Below, piece by piece: positions 35,053 through 42,775 of a DNA stretch of 64,000 nt. The position numbers and the translations under genes were made by a program. The DNA lies in the NCBI RefSeq assembly GCF_041435115.1, contig NZ_CP108046.1, positions 124,001-188,000 of the forward strand, in the 5' to 3' direction. Each line of letters opens with the position of its first letter. Position 1 is the first letter of the stretch. This stretch comes from Streptomyces sp. NBC_00289 (GTDB taxonomy: Bacteria > Actinomycetota > Actinomycetes > Streptomycetales > Streptomycetaceae). The notes under the pieces are model-generated. The model did not search any database. It was not told the DNA's origin and was given only the letters and a program-made list of their open reading frames with translations.

Positions 35053-38000
35053 GCTTGCCTCTGGTGCAATCGGGCGTTGTACAGACGGTGGAGCAGGTCG
35101 TAGATCACGAATTCCTGGGCGCGGTGCTGGGAGCGCAGCAGCCGGTTGGCGTGCATGTGCGCGTAGCTGGCTGCAAGCTGTGCAACGGGCAGCCCGCGGC
35201 GCTGCAACTCGTGAACCACTGGTGTCAGCCCGGAGGAGCGGCGGCGCAGGATCGACAGGCCCGGCAGTAGGCCATGGGTGGAATCGGCGCCGTTCAGCAA
35301 CTCGTTCAGGCCACGCCGCTCAGTGCGGAATCGTCGGCCGATCTGCCCGCCGAGCGCACCATTGGCCCGGAACTCGGCCGCGAAGGCATCCCGGCGCTCG
35401 CATGCCCATGTCGCTTTCTGCGAAAGGTCAAAGCCCAGGTTGGTCAGCAGTAGGTCGATACCGGCGAGGGTCAATCGCCAGCGTGCATCGGCGGCCGTGC
35501 CACTGGGCAGCGTTTCGACGATCGCCAGCACAGCCTCGCTGTCGTGACGGAACAGGTGCTCGGATAGCTCGATGCCGGCATCACCGCCGTACCGCTCGAG
35601 TTCCCGCTGGTAGGTGTCCAACTGCAGGCGCCGCAGGCGTCCGTCGTCCAGCAGCGGCGCGGCCGCATTGTGCAGCAAAGGCAGGACTTCTGCGGTCAGT
35701 CCGCCACGCGGACCGTGTAGGCGTAGCCGGATGTGCCAGTCGGGGTCGCCGTAACGGATGAAGAACCACGAGTCCACCGCATCGGAGCCGATAGCCTGAT
35801 CGACCACGGGCCGCACCAGCTCGGTCAGCACCTGGTCGGCGGTGGCTGTGCCGGTGTAGAGCTTGGCATACAGCCACTCCGCACCGGGAGGAAAGTCGCG
35901 CCGAATACGCGACCTACGTGCAGGGGTCACTGACTTGACCGTTGCACTGGTTCGCACGAATGGCACGATCAGCTCGTGTGTAAACCGGCCCTCCCGCCCG
36001 GTCACACACAGTGTCTGTGGGCTGGCCAGCGCCTCGACCAGGGTCGCTCTCGTACGCCCCTTCAGCTGAGCCTCCAGCATCTCCACGGACTGCCGACTAT
36101 CCAGGTCAGCAATCAGTTCGTTATCGCCGTCGGCGAGGGCGACCAGCTGCGGCAGCTGCCCTTCCGCACGGCGTTGAGTGATCTGGCGGATCTGTTCTTT
36201 GTGCAGCGTCCATCGCGCCCGCGACAGGACAAGCCTTCCGTAGGTAACCCGGGGCAGATACGGTGCCCCGTTCAGCGGGCCCCAGTCCCAAGAGGTTTTG
36301 CGCACGGTTCCGTCTCCGGCCAATGCGCACAGGAACCGGTACATTCCCAGAGTGCGGCGGTCGGCATTGTGAGCCGTGGTCATGCGGGGCACGACCTCGC
36401 ACCCCAGGCGCCCGGACCGGAGCACGAACCTGTTGTTTCGCACTGAGAGCGTCAGATCAGCCACCGGAATCTGGGTCTCCGCAGGTGCCCCCGATCGGCC
36501 CAGGTACGGGATCTCGTATCGCCGCAGGACGGGACGGCACAGTATGTTGCCCATCCGCCCTTCTGGCAGGTGCACCACCTCGGCGAACACAGCGTCCGGA
36601 CGTAGCTCTTCCTCCCTGCGCAGGTGCATCTTCACGGCTTGATGGAGGGCATCGTCCGCGTGACAGAACCGGCCCAGTAGCCCCGCCCCGGGGGCTCCGT
36701 CGACGCCACGGACGATCAGCCGAAAGTCGCCGCGGTCCACGGACTGCGTGGACGCGGCAGCGAGTACGGCCATCACAGAAATCGCATCTGGCGGGGCGGG
36801 GCGGTCGGCGGTCTCCAGCGAAGCTATGTCGTCATCGGTCAATGAGATCTCGTCTCGGTCGTCCCGGAGGGCACCAGTGAGCATGCCGAGTAGCACCCGG
36901 TCACGTGGGATCCAGATCTCCGAGAGATCCCCGGTGGGAGGGAAGTTCAGCCCGCGCAGCAGCGGCGAGGCCTCGTAGATTGGCCCCTCGAAGAAACCGA
37001 GGCCGATATCCTCATCGAGCGCCTCCGCGAGAGACACCTCACGGTCCTCGTATCGTTCAACGAAACGCTCACGAAACCGCCTCAACGCATCATTCGAGGA
37101 AGGGCGAGTCAGCCTCAACAGCACCTGGGCCGCATGGCCCATCTCAGCGATGACCTGCGGGCCGAGCTCTGCCCTGACTGCAGGCTTGATCATATCGACT
37201 TGAAAGAGCCGCGCCGGATCCGGCTGAGCAGGCAGCGGATCGAGTAGCCGTCGCACCCGTAGATACTCCGCGGGCGCCGCACCCATCCCTCCCGCGTCCA
37301 GCTTCTCCAACGCGACACGGACATTCTCAAGCAGTTCCGCCAGGTGACGCGTGGACTCCTGCTGGACAAGCCGATCGATGAGCACCGTCAGTGGCTCTGG
37401 ACCCGTGACGGGCAACTGCAGGTCTGACACCAGCATCTGAGCGCTGGTCAATTCATCGATGAATGCCGTTGCCATCCGGGCTGTGACCTGGTCATCAACC
37501 AGAGAAAGGACCAACTCGTCAATCGTGGCTCCACGGCTGGCACGTTCCAGGGTCGCCTCGAGGTGAGCGGACCTGTCGACGGCGACCAGGTGATAGGTGC
37601 GCCGCCTACCCGACCAGCTGGCCTCGGCATAATGCAGGCGTCCGCCCAACGGGTACAGACTCGAGTTAGGCATCCACTTCAGAACCCGGCGCACCACCGG
37701 GTCAGCCTCCAGCGCCGCAATCAGCGCGAACAGGAAGTCATTGTCGAGTCTGGTACGTCTCCTGTAGTCAGCCTGCGGAGCAAGCTCCAAACGCGTGCCT
37801 TCGCCCACCGTGCCCATCGTGCAGCCGGCGAACAAACCAAAGGGCGTCGCGCGGGTACGCGCCCGGACCATATAAGCCGTCAGCGCGTGCAACGCCCTCG
37901 GTGACGACTGCTCGGGACTGTCCAGTGCCTCCACCAGCGCCGACGAGGCCAAATGCAGTGCCTCACGAATCACCGGATCCCGCAAACCCTGTTCAGAAGG

Positions 38001-38078
38001 TGCTTCATACGGCAACAACGGGGTGCGCAGGACAAAGAACCCCGACGGCGCATACTGCAGGACTCCGGCACTCATCAT
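35049..38078 (-). CDS. lanB: LanB full-length class I lanthipeptide dehydratase
   Basis: About 1009 residues from ATG 38078, with GGAG upstream; a TTG at 38087 is the alternative. LanB enzymes glutamylate Ser/Thr of the precursor using Glu-tRNA and then eliminate glutamate to give dehydroalanine/dehydrobutyrine. The N-terminal glutamylation domain contains the signature ARTRATPFGLFAG near residue 75 and DNDFLFALIAALE. The C-terminal SpaB_C elimination domain starts about 745 and is complete: WLYAKLYTGTATADQVLTEL, SWFFIRYGDPDWHIRLRLHG, YQRELERYGGDAGIELSEHL, and an ending of LLRSQHRAQEFVIYDLLHRL. So both half-reactions should be possible in one chain, unlike split thiopeptide enzymes. It lies about a dozen bases after lanC and overlaps the next gene. 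Confidence 0.95.
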   Translation of the reverse strand: MMSAGVLQYAPSGFFVLRTPLLPYEAPSEQGLRDPVIREALHLASSALVEALDSPEQSSPRALHALTAYMVRARTRATPFGLFAGCTMGTVGEGTRLELAPQADYRRRTRLDNDFLFALIAALEADPVVRRVLKWMPNSSLYPLGGRLHYAEASWSGRRRTYHLVAVDRSAHLEATLERASRGATIDELVLSLVDDQVTARMATAFIDELTSAQMLVSDLQLPVTGPEPLTVLIDRLVQQESTRHLAELLENVRVALEKLDAGGMGAAPAEYLRVRRLLDPLPAQPDPARLFQVDMIKPAVRAELGPQVIAEMGHAAQVLLRLTRPSSNDALRRFRERFVERYEDREVSLAEALDEDIGLGFFEGPIYEASPLLRGLNFPPTGDLSEIWIPRDRVLLGMLTGALRDDRDEISLTDDDIASLETADRPAPPDAISVMAVLAAASTQSVDRGDFRLIVRGVDGAPGAGLLGRFCHADDALHQAVKMHLRREEELRPDAVFAEVVHLPEGRMGNILCRPVLRRYEIPYLGRSGAPAETQIPVADLTLSVRNNRFVLRSGRLGCEVVPRMTTAHNADRRTLGMYRFLCALAGDGTVRKTSWDWGPLNGAPYLPRVTYGRLVLSRARWTLHKEQIRQITQRRAEGQLPQLVALADGDNELIADLDSRQSVEMLEAQLKGRTRATLVEALASPQTLCVTGREGRFTHELIVPFVRTSATVKSVTPARRSRIRRDFPPGAEWLYAKLYTGTATADQVLTELVRPVVDQAIGSDAVDSWFFIRYGDPDWHIRLRLHGPRGGLTAEVLPLLHNAAAPLLDDGRLRRLQLDTYQRELERYGGDAGIELSEHLFRHDSEAVLAIVETLPSGTAADARWRLTLAGIDLLLTNLGFDLSQKATWACERRDAFAAEFRANGALGGQIGRRFRTERRGLNELLNGADSTHGLLPGLSILRRRSSGLTPVVHELQRRGLPVAQLAASYAHMHANRLLRSQHRAQEFVIYDLLHRLYNARLHQRQA

Positions 38079-38090
38079 CGACTCCAAATT

Positions 38091-39260
38091 TCAGGACAGC
38101 AGCAAGACGCGGTCCCAGGCAGGCTCGGTCCCTTCCAGCGCTGCCAGCATCACCAGAGCGACTCCAGCCCTGCCCTCCAGGAAACCGGCCCCGGTGTTTG
38201 ATGGAAGAAGCTCCACTGCCCGGTTAATCCAGCGACGGGCGGCATCAGCCAGAACTTTTTCGCCCGTGCTCTGGTACAGGCGGTTAAACACGTGGCCCAG
38301 ACCAGCCGCACCGTGACAGATGCCCGCCTCACTCACAGAAGTCGCCTCAGGCCGTAGATGTACAGCGCTCAAGGCCATCTCCACCGCTGCCTCCTCCCAT
38401 TCGGCGTGACCGAATACCCGGGCCGCCGCGAACAGCACCCCAGCCACCCCGGGGGCTCCGTAACACCAAGCGAACGGACGCGCCTCCCCTGCCTCACCGG
38501 AAGGGCCGACAAACGACGGAAGCCCGCCGTCCCCGCCCAAGGGGCGACGCTGGCTTAGAATCCAATGCACCGCTGCATCGGCCAGTGCGCTGGCAGTCTC
38601 GCTCCGTACACCCGCTCGGGCCGCGTGCGCCAGCAGCCAGACAACACCCGGAACACCGTGCGCAACACCCATGTTGTAATAGCCATGGGGGGCAAGCTGC
38701 CGGTTCCTCTCCGGCAACGCTTCCGGGCCCGTGAACCACGCGGCCCCTTCCTCCCGATAGACCGCCGCCATCGCCAAATGGTCCACAATCCGTTCGAGGC
38801 ATGTCACGGCGGTAGGCCGAGGCAGCCGCTGCAGCACGTAGACACCAAGCCCGACGAGACCTGACACAAGGTCGTACTCCCGCGGCATCGACTCACCGGA
38901 CAAAAACGCCAACAATGCGAGATCAACTGAATCGAGGACGTCCTCGTCAGCCAGATCGAACAGCAACCCGTTCAAGTGGGCGGTGACCCATGCAACCCCC
39001 GTCACCCCACAATAAAGCGATGTAGGAGCCGCCCCGCTGGTCACCGACCGAGACCAAGACGACTCAATCAGTGGCACCGCTGACGGACACGCTTTCCCTG
39101 CACAGGAAGCATATGCGTGCGCCAACGCGACGCCAGCATCGCCAGTTGCCAGAGAACCATCACGAAATGGGCCGACCAGCCCTTCCAGCGCAACCACTGT
39201 CGGGTGACTCACCGCGGATCCGACGTTGCCGAACTCGTCGATTATCGAATGCCATGCCAT
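38091..39260 (-). CDS. lanC: LanC lanthipeptide cyclase
   Basis: 389 residues. LanC uses a zinc-activated Cys thiol of the precursor to close (methyl)lanthionine rings. Zinc ligands are present: Cys266 in FAWCYGAPGVAGVLF and Cys315-His316 in GICHGAAGLGHVFNRLY. The repeated alpha-toroid motifs HGVPGVVWLLAHAAR and GLGVYVLQRL occur at proper spacing, and length matches stand-alone class I LanC rather than the LanM C-terminal domain. The start MAWHSIIDEFGNVGS has only weak ribosome-binding sequence. It is the first enzyme gene after the precursor; 198 bp with a strong hairpin separate the two. Confidence 0.95.
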   Translation of the reverse strand: MAWHSIIDEFGNVGSAVSHPTVVALEGLVGPFRDGSLATGDAGVALAHAYASCAGKACPSAVPLIESSWSRSVTSGAAPTSLYCGVTGVAWVTAHLNGLLFDLADEDVLDSVDLALLAFLSGESMPREYDLVSGLVGLGVYVLQRLPRPTAVTCLERIVDHLAMAAVYREEGAAWFTGPEALPERNRQLAPHGYYNMGVAHGVPGVVWLLAHAARAGVRSETASALADAAVHWILSQRRPLGGDGGLPSFVGPSGEAGEARPFAWCYGAPGVAGVLFAAARVFGHAEWEEAAVEMALSAVHLRPEATSVSEAGICHGAAGLGHVFNRLYQSTGEKVLADAARRWINRAVELLPSNTGAGFLEGRAGVALVMLAALEGTEPAWDRVLLLS

Positions 39261-39370
39261 GTCTTTTTCATTTCACGTAACTTGCACTCGACAAGAACCC
39301 GATTGCCGGACGCACCCTCAGGGCGCGGGATTTAGTGCGCAATCTAATCATCGAAATCATTCATTAAAGG

Positions 39371-39396
39371 GGGGCGGGACGTTCTCGTCCCGCCCC
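39371..39396 (-). terminator. Hairpin between lanA and lanC (attenuator)
   Basis: Perfect 11-bp stem (39371-39381 with 39386-39396) closed by four bases, 63 bases past the precursor stop and 110 before lanC. On the transcript it is followed by CCTTTAATG rather than a full U tract, which suits partial termination: plentiful precursor mRNA with less enzyme mRNA, as known for many lantibiotic operons. Confidence 0.75.
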
Positions 39397-39458
39397 TCAC
39401 TTCTTCATAAATCCGCCACTGGACGTAGCGCACCACGAATCAGGATTACCCCTGCAGG

Positions 39459-39662
39459 TCAGTAGCCGCACATAGGGAAACCAGTAGGAGGCGGACAGCC
39501 TTCGGAACAAAGCGCACTAGCGCCTCCAGTGTCCATCATCATGCCGCCGACGACAACATCCATTTCCTCAAGAGTCAGCTCCTTGAGGGTCTCACGGGAA
39601 AAGCTGAGCTCAGGCCTGTCAACGCCGAGACCATTTCGGTTGAATTCATCGGCCGCCGCCAT
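39459..39662 (-). CDS. lanA: LanA lanthipeptide precursor with double-glycine leader
   Basis: 67 residues; ribosome site GGGAGGA lies just before ATG 39662. The leader holds ELSFSRETLKELTLEEMDVV and ends VVVGG at residues 39-40, the double-glycine type cut by C39 peptidases. The predicted 27-residue core starts MMMDTGG and has Cys at core positions 12, 16 and 25, with Ser9, Ser13 and Thr20 upstream. Likely rings are 9-12, 13-16 and 20-25, leaving Thr5 free. The run SALCSEGC recalls SLCTPGC of nisin rings A/B, which bind lipid II; this is a resemblance only. A second Gly-Gly inside the core (positions 6-7) is an alternative cleavage site that would leave a 20-residue product. No second precursor is seen. 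Confidence 0.9.
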   Translation of the reverse strand: MAAADEFNRNGLGVDRPELSFSRETLKELTLEEMDVVVGGMMMDTGGASALCSEGCPPPTGFPMCGY

Positions 39663-39906
39663 ATCGGTCCTCCCATTTTCATTTCGTCGATCAACCGCAA
39701 TTGCACATTAGGCGGGAAATACCTAAAGATTCCCGCTCCGACTGCTGCTACGCGTTCAGCTACAGAACCCACGTCGACTCACTTTAAGCCTTTGAAGGGC
39801 TAGCTACTATAGCCAGGGCGCAGATGCAGGCAATTCTGAATTGTATTGATGAGGGCGCCGTGCCCCCTGAGCAATCAATGCTCAACAAGTGAGGTTTTCC
39901 CGTGCG
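39663..39906 (-). promoter_or_regulatory. Upstream region of the lanthipeptide operon
   Basis: About 240 bp between the precursor start and the IS630 scar, more AT-rich than its surroundings. It must carry the operon promoter unless IS630 DNA supplies one; I cannot fix -35/-10 boxes. No regulator gene is next to it. Confidence 0.35.
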
Positions 39907-39975
39907 CCCAGTACTGATCTTTAAGGTCTTGCTTGACGATCTGTCAGTTCGGGCATATAGGCGGTATGGGGAGGG
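39907..39975 (-). repeat. IS630 right-end scar
   Basis: Near-exact reverse-complement copy of 4313-4368, the 5' end of IS630 element 1, including the AGTACTGATCTTTAAGG stretch. The rest of the element is missing. It marks the right border of the lanthipeptide segment. Confidence 0.75.
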
Positions 39976-40129
39976 GTGTTGTCAGGTCGGGCGGGCCGTC
40001 GGTGGTGTGGTCCGGTTCGGGGCGTGTCCGGCCGTGGTGGTGGCGGTTGGCTCAGGCCGTGGCGGGCAGGCGGACGGTGCCGGCGATCTGGTCCCAGATC
40101 GCGAAGCGGATGATCCATCAGTTTCCGGA

Positions 40130-40228
40130 AGAAAGCGCCTGGCCGCGGGCTCGTCGCGGCGGTTCTGCAACAGGATGCCGAGCACGTTCCCGTCCTGGTC
40201 GACGGCCCGCCACAGGTACTTCTGCACG
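40130..40228 (-). pseudogene. IS6-like transposase scrap
   Basis: Minus-strand KYLWRAVDQDGNVLGILLQN and RRDEPAARRF match the catalytic YLWRAVD-DG segment of IS6-family transposases; about 33 residues remain. It cuts the MFS gene on its right. A poorer scrap of the same type (KYLWRAVNADA) is near 51840-51870. The DNA from 39976 to 40129 is not recognised. Confidence 0.55.
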
Positions 40229-40785
40229 CCGTACCGAGCATCGCGATCAGGCCGGAGGCGAGGTAGCTGGCGGCGGCGTCCGTGAAGGAGAACAGGGCGC
40301 CCATCTGCGAGTTGGCGGACGCGAGCTTGTCACCTCGGGCGAGCGACGGTAAATAGCTGATCCCGGCCGTAGAGGAGACGTCGTTAACGGCGGCGAGCAA
40401 GGAGGCCGACGACACACAGCAGTGGCAGCGACAACCAACCGAGGTACGCGGCGAGCGGCACGCACAGCAACAGGACTCCGCCCCCTACCTTGCCCCAGGT
40501 CAGCAAGACGAGTTTGCGGTGCCGGTCGACCAGCACCCCGCCGAACAGGGCCGTCACCGCGGGCGGGAACCGCTGGGCGGCGTAGAGCACGCTCATCTCC
40601 AGCGGTGTCGCCTTCAGTGTGAGAAGGGCCAGAGTGAGCAGCGCGACGGATGTGACCGCGCCGCCCAGCACGCCGACTGCCAGCCCGTTGTTGAACAGCA
40701 CGAGGTCCCGGTTGACCGTGTCGTCGGCGGCCACCGGCGCTGAAGCTGCGGCGGTATGCGGGAGTGGTTCATCGGAAGCCGTCAC
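40229..40785 (-). pseudogene. MFS transporter, N-terminal half, frameshifted and truncated
   Basis: Starts MTASDEPLPHTAAASAPVAA and reads through the first membrane spans: LVLFNNGLAVGVLGGAVTSV, ALLTLALLTLKATPLEMSVL, then the MFS loop GGVLVDRHRKLVLL between spans 2 and 3, and LLLCVPLAAYLGWLSLPLLC. Near 40400 the frame changes and goes on SSASLLAAVNDVSSTAGISY, LPSLARGDKLASANSQMGAL to about 40229, where IS6-like DNA begins. Only about six of twelve spans remain, so it cannot work. Its pattern (NG-A-FS, then RADKLASANS) is that of the drug-efflux MFS group. Confidence 0.75.
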
Positions 40786-40867
40786 GCACAGCCTCCTTCG
40801 ACCTCGGCCAGCAGGCTCAGCACGCGTGGGTGGCCTGGTCTTTGCTGCGGTGTCGAATGGTGGTTGC

Positions 40868-41165
40868 TCATTCCAGCTCCGCCGGGGCTGGGACGGATGG
40901 GGAACCGGGAAGAAGGAACTTCGCCGACTTGGCGGCCAGATGCCGGTCGAGGTATTCCGCGGCGTCGTCGGGACGCATGCGGGCCAGGGCGACCATGGCC
41001 GTGATGGCTACATCCGCGACTTCCGCATGAGCCTCCTCCCATGGAGTGGTCCCTTTGCGGGGGTTGGTGCCGCGGGCGCCGATGACTGCCTGGGAGGCTT
41101 CCCCGGTCTCCTCGGCGATCTTGAGGACCTGCAGGCTCCATTGCAGTGTGACAAGCTTTGCGATT
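40868..41165 (-). CDS. MazG-like pyrophosphohydrolase family protein, 5' end uncertain
   Basis: The minus-strand frame reads LQWSLQVLKIAEETGEASQA, VIGARGTNPRKGTTPWEEAH, then AEVADVAITAMVALARMRPD and DDAAEYLDRHLA, ending PAPAELE at 40868. This is the all-alpha MazG-like fold: the EE-GE metal motif and the later E--D pair are present. Family members remove pyrophosphate from nucleoside triphosphates; the substrate here is unknown. No ATG/GTG lies at the expected N terminus (the frame is open only from about 41175), so the first 15-20 residues may be lost or shifted. About 100 residues remain. Confidence 0.6.
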
Positions 41166-41200
41166 TGTTTGCAGCTGTGATCTCATCAGGACGCGATCAG

Positions 41201-41872
41201 TCAGTCCGGATCATAGGCTTCTTCAAGGAGCCGGGTCGCGAGGTCGTCGGCCCACTCCAGGGCCCATGTGCGGAGAGCACTGATGGCGGCCTCGTCCAGG
41301 CCGTAGGCGGTGAAGGCTTCGTCGTCAGTCCACTCGGCGCCCGTGAGATTCGACTGCAGGTCCTCGCGCTCGAAGCGGCCGCGGGCGTGGCGGCGGCCGA
41401 ACTCCTCAAGCTCGGCATTGGTCCAGCGGCGCGAGGCTGCGAACACGTCGATCAGATCACGGGGTGCTCCGCGGTCGGCCAGAGCGCGGACCTTGGTCCC
41501 GATCACGTCCTCCTCCGCGAGGACGGGCCCGTACGGGCTCTGAGCGACCGGCCGCCAGAAGATCTCCTTGAGGATGTCGACTTCGCAGTCTTGCCCGGTG
41601 GCCGGATCAGTCACGGTGAAGCGGGCAGACAGTGGGGCGGTCTCCAGCGCCTGCACCTGCCAACCGCGGGCTTCCAGGCCGGCGCGGAGCGTGGCCGCGA
41701 TGTCGGCCATGGGCGCCGGGTTCTCGGTGGCGACGTCCAGGTCCTGGCTGGGGCGGTTCACGAGGTGGTGCGCCCGCACGGCGTACCCGCCGGTCAGAAC
41801 CAGGGGGTACGCGGAGCCGAGGGCGATCACGTCCGCCAGGAGCCGCCTGTGCAGCTCCGGCATGTCCGTCAC
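41201..41872 (-). CDS. AbiEii-type nucleotidyltransferase (putative toxin)
   Basis: 223 residues from GTG 41872 (VTDMPELHRRLLADVIALGS), whose GTGA overlaps the upstream stop; an ATG at 41863 is possible. The nucleotidyltransferase fold of the AbiEii/AbiGii group is clear: LVLTGGYAVRAHHL, then NRPSQDLDVATE with the paired catalytic Asp, and later CEVDILKE with the third acidic residue. After that come EEDVIGTKVRALADRGAPRD and LIDVFAASRRWTNAELEEFG, typical of the group. AbiEii acts as the toxin of a type IV phage-defence pair. Here the partner is not a recognisable AbiEi. The 3' side at 41200 abuts the MazG-like gene. Confidence 0.85.
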   Translation of the reverse strand: MTDMPELHRRLLADVIALGSAYPLVLTGGYAVRAHHLVNRPSQDLDVATENPAPMADIAATLRAGLEARGWQVQALETAPLSARFTVTDPATGQDCEVDILKEIFWRPVAQSPYGPVLAEEDVIGTKVRALADRGAPRDLIDVFAASRRWTNAELEEFGRRHARGRFEREDLQSNLTGAEWTDDEAFTAYGLDEAAISALRTWALEWADDLATRLLEEAYDPD

Positions 41873-42261
41873 GCGGCTGCCTGGGTGCGGGAGGCGAGCT
41901 GGGGGAAGGCGTCTTCCCAGACGGTGCGCACGGTGCGGCCGACGAGGGTGCGCAGTACCGGCCACAGCTGAAGGAGCAGGTCCCGGTTGAGATACCGGGG
42001 CAGGTCGTCACGTAGGCCCTCGTGCAGGACGGTGCGGTACAGGCCCATGCGCTGACGAGGCTTGCTCATGTCGTACGAGGTCATCCCCGACCAGGCCAGG
42101 TGCAGCGGCAGCTCTACGACTCCCTGAGTCGGGCCGTGCAACTCGTCCAGCGACTCCGGCAGACGCAGCCGGAACTTCTCCCGATAGAGCGCGAGGTCCT
42201 CGGCGACCGCGCCCGAGAGGTCGCTCGCTGTGGGTGCGGGGTGCTGGGGGCTCGAGGGCAT
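41869..42261 (-). CDS. Coupled partner of the AbiEii-type gene, unknown family
   Basis: 130 residues from ATG 42261 (MPSSPQHPAPTASDLSGAVA). Its TGA overlaps the GTG of the nucleotidyltransferase by four bases, so the two are made together. The sequence contains LALYREKFRLRLPESLDELH, LPLHLAWSGMTSYDMSKPRQ and RYLNRDLLLQLWPVLRTLVG, mainly helical, with no winged-helix signature like AbiEi (about 200 residues). It could be a non-standard antitoxin or a folding partner. I do not recognise a family. Confidence 0.7.
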   Translation of the reverse strand: MPSSPQHPAPTASDLSGAVAEDLALYREKFRLRLPESLDELHGPTQGVVELPLHLAWSGMTSYDMSKPRQRMGLYRTVLHEGLRDDLPRYLNRDLLLQLWPVLRTLVGRTVRTVWEDAFPQLASRTQAAA

Positions 42262-42326
42262 GAGTCCATTATGGCGGCCGGAAAAGTGGCGCGGGGGCGT
42301 TGTCAGACATCCCATGGCGTTGGGTG

Positions 42327-42775
42327 TCAACTCGTGGCGAGGTTGGCGTGGTGGGCCCAGGCGGTGGCCTCGTCGTAGCGGGTGCGGGTCTTGAGGCATC
42401 CGTGGAGGATGCCGACGAGGCGGTTGCCGACCTGACGCAGGGCGGGGTTGTAGTCGAGTTCGCGGGCTCGCTGCTTGTTGTAGTAGCGGCGGACTCCGGG
42501 TGAGTTCTGCAGCGCGCAGAACGCCTGGCGCTGCAGTGCGTCGGCGAGGCGGTTGTTGCGGACGAAGCGGGCCTGGACGGTGTGGCTCCTGCCGGAAGCG
42601 CGGGTGACCGGGCTGGTGCCGGCGTAGTTCTTGCGTGCCTTCGCGGACGCGTAGCGGGCGGGGTCGTCCCCGAACTCGGCGAGCACCCGGGCCCCGACGA
42701 TCTCGCCGATGCCGGGCATCGACAGGTAGATCTCAGCGTCCGGGTGTGCCCGAAAATGTGCCTTCACTTCACCCT
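42327..42775 (-). pseudogene. IS110-family transposase, C-terminal fragment
   Basis: About 150 residues from GEVKAHFRAHPDAEIYLSMP to the stop. It contains the transposase_20 domain: YLSMPGIGEIVGARVLAEFG, YAGTSPVTRASGRSHTVQAR and ALQRQAFCALQNSPGVRRYY. The N-terminal DEDD catalytic domain is missing: IS256 copy C replaces it from about 42776. Confidence 0.85.

Noticed and set aside
39575..39772. Second short frame overlapping the lanthipeptide precursor
   Set aside because: It overlaps the precursor's ribosome site in another frame, has no site of its own and lacks Cys or a leader motif.
41869..42261. Calling the 130-residue partner AbiEi antitoxin
   Set aside because: It is too short and shows no winged-helix pattern; only its position suggests a partner role.
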